This document shows, in pieces, positions 8,639 to 16,408 of a DNA stretch of 64,000 nt. The DNA comes from Sphingomonas_O antarctica (GTDB taxonomy: Bacteria; Pseudomonadota; Alphaproteobacteria; Sphingomonadales; Sphingomonadaceae). The notes beneath the pieces were generated by a model, which worked only from the letters and a program-made list of their open reading frames with translations, ran no database searches and had not been told where the DNA came from. Position 1 is the first letter of the stretch. Each line of letters begins with the position of its first letter. The stretch covers positions 248,001 to 312,000 of the forward strand of contig NZ_CBCRXM010000001.1 in assembly GCF_965137005.1 (NCBI RefSeq), written 5' to 3'. Made by a program: the position numbers and the translations under genes.

Positions 8639-8893
8639 ATGACGACCGCCAGCCGATACGATCACCAGTGCGAGCTGCACGACTGGCGTGCGATCGAGGA
8701 CGAAGGCCGCTGCCTCGTCGGGATCGCAGGGCTGGTCAGATCCGATTCCCGGCAACGATGGCCCGATGGACGAATGATCGTGCTCAACGGGCTTGAGCGA
8801 GGCCAGTGCGTCGCGACCGGCGCTACGGTGCGGACTCAGTCAGGAGTATTTCTTCTCGGCGCTGAACTGCTTGGCGGCTTTGGGCGATCTTGA
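8639..8893 (+). CDS. Small protein of unknown function after the RES gene
   Basis: This is an 84-residue protein with ATG at 8639 and GGAGCGGG eight bases upstream, starting 7 bases after the RES stop. It has a GRCLVGIAGLV strand, a DGRMIVLNGLE strand and a TRTQSGVFLLG-like end. The alternating pattern suggests a small all-beta fold. It is probably transcribed with the toxin-antitoxin pair. No family was recognised. Confidence 0.5.
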   Translation: MTTASRYDHQCELHDWRAIEDEGRCLVGIAGLVRSDSRQRWPDGRMIVLNGLERGQCVATGATVRTQSGVFLLGAELLGGFGRS

Positions 8894-8904
8894 TCGAAAC
8901 CTGT

Positions 8905-9057
8905 CTAATCGAGAAGGTAGTCGAGATTGCGTGCTTCCCGAGGAGCCACCGCTTCACGGAGCGCCGTCAGATCTGCAGGATCAAGTTCGTCGGGTGAAAG
9001 CGCAGCAGTGACTGCGCCCGCTACGACCGGAATCGCATCGTTCGAGCTGTCCATCAT
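8905..9057 (-). CDS. 50-residue ORF downstream of the ROK kinase
   Basis: This is a short acidic reading frame that starts ATGATG at 9057 with GGAGCGAAG immediately upstream. It begins 35 bases after the ROK kinase stop in the same direction. Its C-terminal half is predicted helical (PDELDPADLTALREAV, then NLDYLLD). The ribosome site and spacing favour translation, but there is no homology evidence. Confidence 0.45.
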   Translation of the reverse strand: MMDSSNDAIPVVAGAVTAALSPDELDPADLTALREAVAPREARNLDYLLD

Positions 9058-9092
9058 CTTCGCTCCATCGAACCATCAATCACCTCACGGCG

Positions 9093-10007
9093 TTATACCG
9101 GGATCAACGGGGCTTTGACCAGCAGCGCGGTTTCGGCGAGGACGAGGCCGCCAAGCAAGCCGGACCTTTCGCCCAGCTCAGGTGAGCGGATCAGAACGTC
9201 ATAGCCAGCGCGATCCACACCAAAATACCCATTGGCCAGCATCGCCGCTGCCGAACGAATCCGTGGCAACAGCCTCTTGGCGCCGAGCACGCCACCTCCG
9301 ATCACGATGCGATCCGGCGACAGCATGGCCTGCTGCATGACGACAAGCTGGCCGAGGTAGAACGCGACAATCTCATGCGCCTCATGGTCTTCGGGCAAGT
9401 CAGACAGCGTCGCTCCCCAGCGCGCCATGATCGCCGGGCCACTCGCCAACCCCTCGAGACAGGCACCATGAAAGGGGCAGACGCCCGCGAAGTCGTGGTC
9501 GCGCGGATGGCGCTCGGGACGGACGTGACCCATCTCAGGGTGCCGGGCGCCGTGTAACGGCTGACCCTCGATGACGACTCCGCCCCCGATCCCCGTGCCC
9601 ACGGTCACATAGGTAGAGACCGACGTTCCCTGCGATGCCCCCCAGCGGGCCTCGGCGAGCGCCGCGCCGTTCACGTCGGTGTCAAAGCCGACGGGACAGC
9701 CAAGGGCCGCGCCGATCGCGCCCGCGACGTTGACCCCGTTCCATCCCGGCTTCGGCGTCGACGTGATGCAGCCCCACGTTGCGGAGCGAGGGTCAAGATC
9801 CACCGGGCCGAAGCAGCCGATGCCAGCGGCGTCGAACGCGCCGAACTCGGCGGCCGCATTCTGGAAGAACGCTATCGTCTGACTTAGCGTGGTGCTTGGC
9901 GACGTCGTTGGAATGCGCTCCACACGCAGGATCTCGTCGCGGGAACGAGCGACGGCGACGACGAACTTCGTGCCACCAGCCTCGATCAAGGCATACAGTC
10001 TGCTCAC
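9093..10007 (-). CDS. ROK-family sugar kinase (fructokinase-like)
   Basis: The 304-residue protein has ROK features. The N-terminal phosphate motif LIEAGGTKF starts at residue 8. A central TVGTGIGGGVV motif is present, as is the metal-binding H-x-CPFHGACLEGLASGP region that carries the CxxHxxC signature. It phosphorylates a hexose with ATP; the sequence is closest in style to fructokinases (Mak). It lies inside the Tn7-like element next to the second tniQ, divergent from it, so it is probably cargo. No transporter or hydrolase accompanies it. Confidence 0.88.
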   Translation of the reverse strand: MSRLYALIEAGGTKFVVAVARSRDEILRVERIPTTSPSTTLSQTIAFFQNAAAEFGAFDAAGIGCFGPVDLDPRSATWGCITSTPKPGWNGVNVAGAIGAALGCPVGFDTDVNGAALAEARWGASQGTSVSTYVTVGTGIGGGVVIEGQPLHGARHPEMGHVRPERHPRDHDFAGVCPFHGACLEGLASGPAIMARWGATLSDLPEDHEAHEIVAFYLGQLVVMQQAMLSPDRIVIGGGVLGAKRLLPRIRSAAAMLANGYFGVDRAGYDVLIRSPELGERSGLLGGLVLAETALLVKAPLIPV

Positions 10008-10128
10008 AATCTACTTCTCACCCCGTGTCGAATGCAGTGTACGGCCGTCGAAGGTTCACATGGCGCATCACGCCGTCGGCCCGTCGCGTTAGCCTGACGT
10101 AAAGCAAGATGGCCAATCATCATCACAG
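10008..10128. promoter_or_regulatory. Divergent promoter region between the ROK kinase and second tniQ
   Basis: This is a 121-base intergenic segment between two outward-facing genes. It must hold both promoters, but no clear -35/-10 pair was identified. Confidence 0.3.
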
Positions 10129-11154
10129 ATGATCACCGATTCGCCAACCGCCGCACCGTTATCCAGGGTGCCCCATTTCCCGACAGTCTATGACGACGAA
10201 CTGCTCTACAGCATTGTCGCTCGTTATGGCGTGATGACGGGATACATAGAATCCAGTTCGGCTAATCTCGACCTGTTCGGGACACCGTTCGGTCACGGCT
10301 CGGCCCGCGCACCATCGGCTCTGGACGCCATGGCTAGCCGACTTCCTCTAGGTCTCAACCTCGACGCGCGCGAACTGGTGACGCGGCACACCCTCCTTCC
10401 ATACTACTATGCATTCTTCCCAGACGATCGGCAGGAGAAGGCAATCGGAGAGGCCTTGGCTCGTCACGGACGCGCGGACAAGGCGGCGGGGATGGAAGCC
10501 AAACCGCTCTCGCCGCCACGTCGGCTCAAGTTCTGTCCCGAATGTCTCGACGTGATGGAACTGCGTAAGCAGGAGCTCCATTGGAAGCGCGTCCATCAAC
10601 TGGCCATCGTGATGCTATGTCCGGATCACGGTAGCGATCTGCGCTTCAGTTCAATCACGCCGCACCCGGCGGACAGGTTGATGGCCCCGGCCACCCGCGC
10701 GAACTGCGCTCCCGACGCCCCGATCGGAACTGCTTCGAATATGCAGATCGATCGCGAGGCGCTACTCGGTCTGGCTTGCGGTGCCCGGACTTTACTGAAC
10801 GGCGGATATCCCGCCAATGCGACGCGCGAAAAGGCGTCCGGACTTGCACAGTTGTTCCGTGACCTTGGTTACAAGCGGAGCAGCCGGATCAACTGGGAAA
10901 TGCTCCAGCCCGAAGTTCAAAAGGTTGTATCGGGCGTCACGGCCGTTATCCCGGGCATCGAACGTGCGGGTGCCAGGGACGACGGCTGGTTCGATCATGC
11001 AATGGATCCAAGACGGATAGGCCGCTCGGACAGGGTGCTGATCGCCGCCATGCTGATAGATCGGATCGAGGCGGTCGAGCCCCGCTTTTGGGCGGCAATC
11101 GACAAGATGACGGGGAAGCCGTTCATGGACCTGCCTGCGACCGCCCGTGCATAG
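10129..11154 (+). CDS. tniQ: Second TniQ-family target selector
   Basis: The 341-residue TniQ protein opens with DDELLYSIVARYGVMTGY, has an LLPYYYAFF segment, and carries a zinc-finger pattern C136-x2-C139-x24-C164-x2-H167. The spacing equals that of the tnsD/tniQ at the window start, but the rest of the sequence differs clearly, so it is not a simple copy. It is complete, transcribed away from the tns operon, and sits next to the transposon right end. Tn7-like elements with two TniQ proteins typically use them for two target classes. Which class this one serves cannot be read from sequence. No CRISPR-Cas genes are nearby in the window. Confidence 0.88.
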   Translation: MITDSPTAAPLSRVPHFPTVYDDELLYSIVARYGVMTGYIESSSANLDLFGTPFGHGSARAPSALDAMASRLPLGLNLDARELVTRHTLLPYYYAFFPDDRQEKAIGEALARHGRADKAAGMEAKPLSPPRRLKFCPECLDVMELRKQELHWKRVHQLAIVMLCPDHGSDLRFSSITPHPADRLMAPATRANCAPDAPIGTASNMQIDREALLGLACGARTLLNGGYPANATREKASGLAQLFRDLGYKRSSRINWEMLQPEVQKVVSGVTAVIPGIERAGARDDGWFDHAMDPRRIGRSDRVLIAAMLIDRIEAVEPRFWAAIDKMTGKPFMDLPATARA

Positions 11155-11162
11155 CCCGATCC

Positions 11163-11327
11163 AAAACTATGTTCGAAGGCTTAGAACAATGTTCGAGGCT
11201 AGGCGCCTTCGACCACCAGCCTTTCCTGACATGAAGGTAAAACTATAACCTCGCGAAGCCGTTCTACGGAAGCTCGCGTAGAAGGGGAGGTGCCCGCTTT
11301 TTCGAAGAACTATGTTCGAAGTTTACA
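11163..11327. repeat. Transposon right end: TnsB-binding-like repeats and 5'-TGT terminus
   Basis: Copies of AACTATGTTCGA occur at 11165-11176 and 11308-11319, with AACAATGTTCGA at 11185-11196. The first two are exactly 20 bases apart in phase. A degenerate copy starts at 11241 (AACTAT...GAAGCC). The outermost copy ends GAAGTTTACA at 11327, so the end read inward begins 5'-TGTAAACTTCGAAC. Multiple short repeats and a TGT/ACA terminus are the Tn7 end pattern. GCTAA at 11328-11332 would be the expected 5-base target duplication. The left end lies outside the window, so this call is inferred from one end. Confidence 0.7.
11262..11283. repeat. Inverted repeat within the transposon end
   Basis: TTCTACG and CGTAGAA pair around an 8-base loop between the inner and outer end repeats. 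It is not followed by a T-run, so a host-factor or structural site is as likely as a terminator. Confidence 0.35.
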
Positions 11328-12144
11328 GCTAAAATCGTTCCTGATCGGCCGCGTCCGCGCGACTTTTCACGATCAGTCACGCGGCGAGGGGTCGTTAGAA
11401 CGCTCGCAAGATGCGCTCTTCCCGCCCGACAGCGCAATTTGGCGCGTCCACGGCGATGTCATGTCGATGATGATCGGCGGCGTCGCGTCGCTGTTCATGC
11501 AGATGCTCCACCCTGCGGTGCTTGCGGGCGTGTGGGATCACAGCAATTTTCGCGAGGATACGCTCGGTCGGCTGCGCCGTACCGCGCGCTTCATCGCCGT
11601 CACGACATATGGCCAGCGCGACGCCGCGGAAGCGTCGATTGCACGTGTCCGCCGTATTCACGATAAAATCTCCGGCACGCTTCCCGACGGTACGGCGTAT
11701 CGCGCCGTCGATCCGGCCGCGCTCGCCTGGGTTCACGCGACCGAGAGCCTGTGCTTCCTTGAAGCGTGGCTGCGCTATGGCGACCCCGCCATGCCCCTCG
11801 CCGAGCGTGACGCCTATTTCGTTCAGGCCGGGCGCGTCGGCCGCGCGCTCGGTGCCGATCCGGTTCCTGAAACCCATGCCGCGGCGCGGCTGTATGTCGA
11901 ACAGCAACGCCCGCACCTTCGTGCCGACGATCGTAGCCGCGAAGTCGCCCGCTTCCTTATCGAACGACCAGCGTCGCGCCCCAGCCTGGCGCCGGTTCAG
12001 GCGATGGCATTTGCCGCTGCGATCGACCTGCTGCCACCTTGGGCACGCGACACGCACGGTTTTGCCAATCCGGCGATCACACGTCCGCTGGTCCGCGCCA
12101 GCGCCACAGGATTTGCAAAGACGTTGCGCTGGGCCTTTGCCTGA
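11290..12144 (+). CDS. MpaB/DUF2236-family oxygenase-like protein with replaced 5' end
   Basis: The frame encodes 284 residues. It shows the DUF2236 (latex-clearing protein/MpaB-like) signature: FPPDSAIWRVHGDVMSMM, MQMLHPAVLAGVWDHSNF and RRTARFIAVTTYG. These proteins bind haem and are thought to be oxygenases. The only upstream start is GTG at 11290, inside the putative transposon end, so the first 12-13 codons would be transposon-derived. Family members usually carry only a short leader before the RVRATFHD region, so little native coding sequence may be lost. The next ATG (11461) would remove conserved sequence. Expression is uncertain. Confidence 0.75.
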   Translation: MPAFSKNYVRSLQLKSFLIGRVRATFHDQSRGEGSLERSQDALFPPDSAIWRVHGDVMSMMIGGVASLFMQMLHPAVLAGVWDHSNFREDTLGRLRRTARFIAVTTYGQRDAAEASIARVRRIHDKISGTLPDGTAYRAVDPAALAWVHATESLCFLEAWLRYGDPAMPLAERDAYFVQAGRVGRALGADPVPETHAAARLYVEQQRPHLRADDRSREVARFLIERPASRPSLAPVQAMAFAAAIDLLPPWARDTHGFANPAITRPLVRASATGFAKTLRWAFA

Positions 12145-12195
12145 GCCGCACTCGGCGTTACCACCCGGACGAAGAAGGGCGGGGAGGCCCGACGC

Positions 12196-13779
12196 GTGGC
12201 AACGACAGCAATTCAGGCCAAACCGGCACCGCCCAGCACGCGGCTGGTAATCACCGCATCGGCACTGGGCACGGTGTTCGAATGGTATGATTTTTTCGTC
12301 TACGGCATCCTCGCCGCGTTATTGGGCAGGCTGTTCTTTCCCGCCGGCGATGCCACCGCCGCGACCCTCGCCAGTCTCGCCGCATTCGGGGCGGGCTTTG
12401 GGGTGCGACCTTTGGGAGCGTTGCTGTTCGGTTGGTTCGGCGACCGGTTGGGGCGCAAGGTCACGTTCCTCGTCACAATCACCGTCATGGGCTTGGCCAC
12501 TGCCGCGATCGGTTTCTTGCCGACATTCGCTGCGGCTGGCATCGCCGCGCCGGTTCTGCTCGTCGGTTTTCGCCTGCTCCAAGGGCTGGCGCTTGGCGGT
12601 GAATATGGTGGCGCGGCGATTTACGTCGCCGAACATGCGCCCGAAGGACAGCGCGGTCGCCATACCAGTTTCATCCAGATGTCGGTCGCGGGCGGCTTTC
12701 TGCTCGCAGTGATCGTCGTGCTGGCGGCCCGCCACGCGACGACGCCTGAACAGTTTGAGGCCTGGGGATGGCGCATCCCGTTCGTTGCCAGCCTCGTGAT
12801 GCTCACCATCTCGCTCTACATCCGGCTGAAACTCAGCGAGAGCCCGGTGTTCCGCGCGATGAAGGAAGCAGGCACCACCTCGCGCAACCCGTTCAAGGAC
12901 AGTCTGCAGGCACCGGGCAATGTTGGCCGGGTCTTTGTCGCCCTTTTTGGTGTCGCCGCCGGTTTGACGGTGATTTATTACACCTCGCAATTCGGAACGC
13001 TCTATTTCCTGCAAGGCACCGCACGGATTCCGGAGGAGGAAGCGCTCCTGTACATGGCGGTCGGGGCGGGGATCGCCGCGCCGCTCTATTGGGCGTTCGG
13101 TGCGCTCAGCGACAAGGTCGGGCGCAAGAAATTGCTGCTGGTTGGTTACGCGCTGTCGATGCTGCTGACTTTTCCGATCTTTCACCTGATGGCCAATGCG
13201 GCCAATCCGGCGCTCGAACGCGCCACCGCCGCCTCACCGGTGAAACTCGAATTGCCCAAATGCGATTTCTCGATCTTTGCGCCCAAGCAGATCGAACCGT
13301 GCGCGAAGGCGCTCGCCTGGCTCGCCAAGCGGGGGGTGCGCTATGACAAGGTCGATGCGGCGGCTGTGTCGCTGACCGTCGGACAAGCGCGCGTTCCCGG
13401 CTTTGACGACAAGGCTTATGCAGCGGCGCTGAAGGCGGCTGGCTATCCCGAAACCGCTAATCCCTCCGAAAAACGCCCCCTGCTGATCATCCTCGCCGTC
13501 GCACTCATGGTCGGGTTGTCGGCGATGACTTATGGTCAGGTCGCGGCGATCCTCGTCGAAATGTTTCCCGCGCGTATCCGGTACACATCGATGTCGGTTC
13601 CATACCATATCGGTTCGGGATATTTCGGCGGATTCCTGCCGTTCATTTCGCAATATATCGTCGTGAAGACCGGCGATCCCTATGCCGGGCTGTGGTATAC
13701 CGTGGCGATTGTCGCAATGGCATTTGTGGTCAGCCTGATCTGGTTGCCCGAAACCGCGCACAAGCCGCTGCCGCAATAG
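12196..13779 (+). CDS. MFS transporter of the metabolite:H+ symporter type
   Basis: The 527-residue inner-membrane protein is predicted to have 12 transmembrane segments. The N-terminal VFEWYDFFVYG and the loop motif GWFGDRLGRK are typical of the metabolite:H+ symporter (ProP/KgtP/ShiA) family. The 'GLALGGEYGGAAIYVAEH' motif supports this. A soluble insert of about 100 residues lies between predicted helices in the second half, longer than in the enteric proteins. The start is GTG at 12196 with GGGGAGG upstream. The substrate, perhaps an organic acid or osmolyte, cannot be decided. Confidence 0.88.
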   Translation: MATTAIQAKPAPPSTRLVITASALGTVFEWYDFFVYGILAALLGRLFFPAGDATAATLASLAAFGAGFGVRPLGALLFGWFGDRLGRKVTFLVTITVMGLATAAIGFLPTFAAAGIAAPVLLVGFRLLQGLALGGEYGGAAIYVAEHAPEGQRGRHTSFIQMSVAGGFLLAVIVVLAARHATTPEQFEAWGWRIPFVASLVMLTISLYIRLKLSESPVFRAMKEAGTTSRNPFKDSLQAPGNVGRVFVALFGVAAGLTVIYYTSQFGTLYFLQGTARIPEEEALLYMAVGAGIAAPLYWAFGALSDKVGRKKLLLVGYALSMLLTFPIFHLMANAANPALERATAASPVKLELPKCDFSIFAPKQIEPCAKALAWLAKRGVRYDKVDAAAVSLTVGQARVPGFDDKAYAAALKAAGYPETANPSEKRPLLIILAVALMVGLSAMTYGQVAAILVEMFPARIRYTSMSVPYHIGSGYFGGFLPFISQYIVVKTGDPYAGLWYTVAIVAMAFVVSLIWLPETAHKPLPQ

Positions 13780-13825
13780 TCATGCTTGCCTCGACTTCGT
13801 GCGGCACGAACGAATAGGGGGGGCC

Positions 13826-14851
13826 ATGTCGCCTCCCCTTCGTCTGCGCCTTGATGGCGACGCGCTCGCCGCCAATTGGCGCTGGCTCGCGAAGCAGAGC
13901 GGTTCTGCGGCATGCGGCGCGGCAATCAAGGCGGACGGCTACGGCCTTGGCGCGCGGGCGGTGGTCGAACGATTGGCGCGCGAAGGGTGCCGCGATTTCT
14001 TCGTGGCGACCTATGCAGAGGTTGAAGATCTGGGTCTGCTGCCGGATGGGTGCACTCTCAGCGTCCTTCACGGTCCGCGCGCGGAGGACATGCGCTACGC
14101 TATAGAAAGCGCCGCGCGACCGGTGATCAATTCACTCGAGCAAGCAACCCGCTGGCGCGATACAGGGCATCCATGCGACGCGATGGTCGATACCGGGATG
14201 AACCGCCTCGGCCTGCGCCCCGAAGAACTCTCGGCGCTTGAGAGCCTGGCGGTCGACACGCTGATGAGCCACCTCGCCTGCGCCGACGAAGACAGCCCGA
14301 TGAACGGGCAACAGCGTGGTGCTTTCATCGCATTGGACACGTCCGCGCGCCGCCGCAGCCTCGCCAATTCGGCGGGCATCTGCTTTGGCAGCGATTATGC
14401 CTTTGACCTGACCCGCCCAGGCCTCGCGCTTTACGGCGGAGTGCCGCGCGCAGAAGCCGTCGGTCACATCGCCCAAGTCGCTTTCCCCGAAGCACAGATC
14501 GTCCAGCGGCGCGTCGTCCCGGCGGGCGAGACCATCGGTTACGGCGCGAGCTGGACCGCCACTGCGCCGACCGAAGTCGCAATCCTCAATATTGGCTATG
14601 CCGACGGTTATCTGCGGAGCTTTGCAGGTGTCGGGGCTGCGGGGGAGGGCAGCCTGCCGCTGCTCGGCCGCGTGTCGATGGACTTGGTGGCCATCGACGT
14701 GACCGCCCGGGCGACCTTGCGCGAAGGCGATTGGGTCGGGCTAGATTATGATTTGCCGTCGGCCGCGCGAGCTTCGGGGCTGAGCCAATACGAACTGCTG
14801 ACCGGCCTTGGCGACCGGTTCTTACGGGAATGGCGCTCCGCAGATCGATAA
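13826..14851 (+). CDS. alr: Alanine racemase
   Basis: The 341-residue PLP enzyme makes D-alanine for peptidoglycan. K35 in AAIKADGYGLG is the PLP lysine. The motifs VDTGMNRLG, LANSAGI and TIGYGASW follow in the expected order, then ILNIGYADGY and GRVSMDLVAIDV. ATG at 13826 follows a G-rich ribosome site. A 9-codon upstream extension is not conserved in style. It precedes phaR. The annotation is confident. Confidence 0.95.
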   Translation: MSPPLRLRLDGDALAANWRWLAKQSGSAACGAAIKADGYGLGARAVVERLAREGCRDFFVATYAEVEDLGLLPDGCTLSVLHGPRAEDMRYAIESAARPVINSLEQATRWRDTGHPCDAMVDTGMNRLGLRPEELSALESLAVDTLMSHLACADEDSPMNGQQRGAFIALDTSARRRSLANSAGICFGSDYAFDLTRPGLALYGGVPRAEAVGHIAQVAFPEAQIVQRRVVPAGETIGYGASWTATAPTEVAILNIGYADGYLRSFAGVGAAGEGSLPLLGRVSMDLVAIDVTARATLREGDWVGLDYDLPSAARASGLSQYELLTGLGDRFLREWRSADR

Positions 14852-14982
14852 CAATGACGCGCCGCAGCGGCCGAGTGACAATTGTGCAACGCACACAAGC
14901 CGCGACAACACGGTTGTTGCGCCGCATGACGCGCAGCATTAGCGATGCTGTTACGCAGCAATTCCGATTGGACATATCGCCG

Positions 14983-15543
14983 ATGGCCGTAACGCCGAAC
15001 CCGGGCCGTGCGCCTGTGATCATCAAGAAATACGCCAATCGGCGGCTCTACAACACCGAATCGTCGAGTTACATCACGCTAGATCATCTGGCGAAGCTCA
15101 CGCGCGAGGGGCGCGACTTCAAGGTTCTCGACGCCAAATCCGACGAGGACATTACGCACGGCGTGCTGACGCAGATCATCATGGATGAAGAAAGCCGCGG
15201 CGAAACCTTGCTGCCGCCCGCATTCCTCCGCCAATTGATCGCGATGTACGGTGATTCGATGCAGGCGTTGGTCCCGCAATATCTCGAAGCCTCGATGACC
15301 GCATTCCGGCGCAATCAGGCGCAGTTTAATGACGCGATGAAGGGCGCTTTCGAAGGCGGTCCGTTTGCGGAAATTGCCAAGCGCAATTTGGCGATGTTCG
15401 AGGCCGCGACGACCGCATTTCAGCCCAAGGTGAAGGGCGAATCCGCTCCGGCACCGACGGCGGCACCCCAGACCGACGACGTTACCGCGCTGAAGGCACA
15501 GCTTGCCGAAATGCAGGCGCGTCTCGACAAACTGACCGGGTGA
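14983..15543 (+). CDS. phaR: Polyhydroxyalkanoate synthesis regulator PhaR
   Basis: The 186-residue protein starts with the PhaR N-terminal DNA-binding domain (IIKKYANRRLYNTESSSYITL, residues about 11-31) and the PHB accumulation regulatory domain that follows. Its alanine/glutamine-rich C-terminus ends in a coiled coil. PhaR represses phasin genes and binds PHA granules. ATG at 14983 fits the family N-terminus; the open frame extends 51 codons upstream without homology-like content. No PHA synthase gene is in the window. Confidence 0.92.
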   Translation: MAVTPNPGRAPVIIKKYANRRLYNTESSSYITLDHLAKLTREGRDFKVLDAKSDEDITHGVLTQIIMDEESRGETLLPPAFLRQLIAMYGDSMQALVPQYLEASMTAFRRNQAQFNDAMKGAFEGGPFAEIAKRNLAMFEAATTAFQPKVKGESAPAPTAAPQTDDVTALKAQLAEMQARLDKLTG

Positions 15544-16362
15544 TCAGCGTGCCGGTTTGACGAACTTCAACGTCATCCGGTCGCTCTCACCGATCGCTTC
15601 GTAGCGCGCACGGTTGTAATCGCCGTCAGCATAGGTCGGCGGCAGGGTCCAGACGCCCTTTGGCCAGTCGGCAGTGTCGCGCTTGTTGGCATTGATCTCG
15701 CTCGACCCGGCCAATTTGAAACCGGCTTGCTCGGCCAGGCGGCGCACCGTCGATACCTTGACATAACCGCTCGTCCGCTCGCGTTCGTCGCTGGCGCTTT
15801 CGGGCAGGCGATGGTCCTCGACGCCCAGCACGCCGCCGGGTTTCAGCATGCGGTACATTTCCTGGAACGCGGCCAGGCTGTAATCCTGCTTTTGCTCCTG
15901 GAGATAACCCATCCGCCAGTTGTGGACGTTGCGAAACGTCAGGACCTTATCCGCGCTGCCATCTGGCACCCGGTTCGCACCGCCCAGTATGCTGGGAAAA
16001 AACCCACGTTCGACACGCGCATAGACCACCGGGTTGGTCGCCATCTTGGCCACGATGGCTGCGGCCGGTTTGCCCGGCGCGGTGGCGACGATCAGCTTGC
16101 CCTTCTCATAGAGATATGGCGCCAGCATCTCGGTCCAATACCCACCGCCTGGCCAGATTTCGACGACCGTATCGTTGGGCCGGACGCCGAAGAACGTCAG
16201 CGTCTGAACCGGGTGGCGATATTTGTCGCGGGCGATATTTGGCGCGGTGCGTTGGCCGGCGACCGAGACCGCGTCGAGTTGTTCGACGACCATCTGCGGC
16301 AGGCCGGCAGCGGCAGGTATGGTGAAGGCGGCAGCGGCGGCCAAAAGCCAAGTCTTGCGCAT
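15544..16362 (-). CDS. Secreted class I SAM-methyltransferase-like protein
   Basis: The 272-residue protein has a Sec signal peptide (MRKTWLLAAAAAFTIPAAAG) and a Rossmann methyltransferase core (VVEIWPGGGYWTEMLAPYL, then HNW and YRMLKPGGVLGVEDHR). Periplasmic methyltransferase-like proteins of this kind are frequent in sphingomonads and their substrates are unknown. GGGAGGAT precedes ATG at 16362, so the upstream 54 codons are excluded. It converges on phaR with only the stop codons between. Confidence 0.85.
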   Translation of the reverse strand: MRKTWLLAAAAAFTIPAAAGLPQMVVEQLDAVSVAGQRTAPNIARDKYRHPVQTLTFFGVRPNDTVVEIWPGGGYWTEMLAPYLYEKGKLIVATAPGKPAAAIVAKMATNPVVYARVERGFFPSILGGANRVPDGSADKVLTFRNVHNWRMGYLQEQKQDYSLAAFQEMYRMLKPGGVLGVEDHRLPESASDERERTSGYVKVSTVRRLAEQAGFKLAGSSEINANKRDTADWPKGVWTLPPTYADGDYNRARYEAIGESDRMTLKFVKPAR

Positions 16363-16408
16363 CGATATCCTCCCGGAAATTGTGCGGGAGTTGTGGCGCG
16401 GCGCTGCC

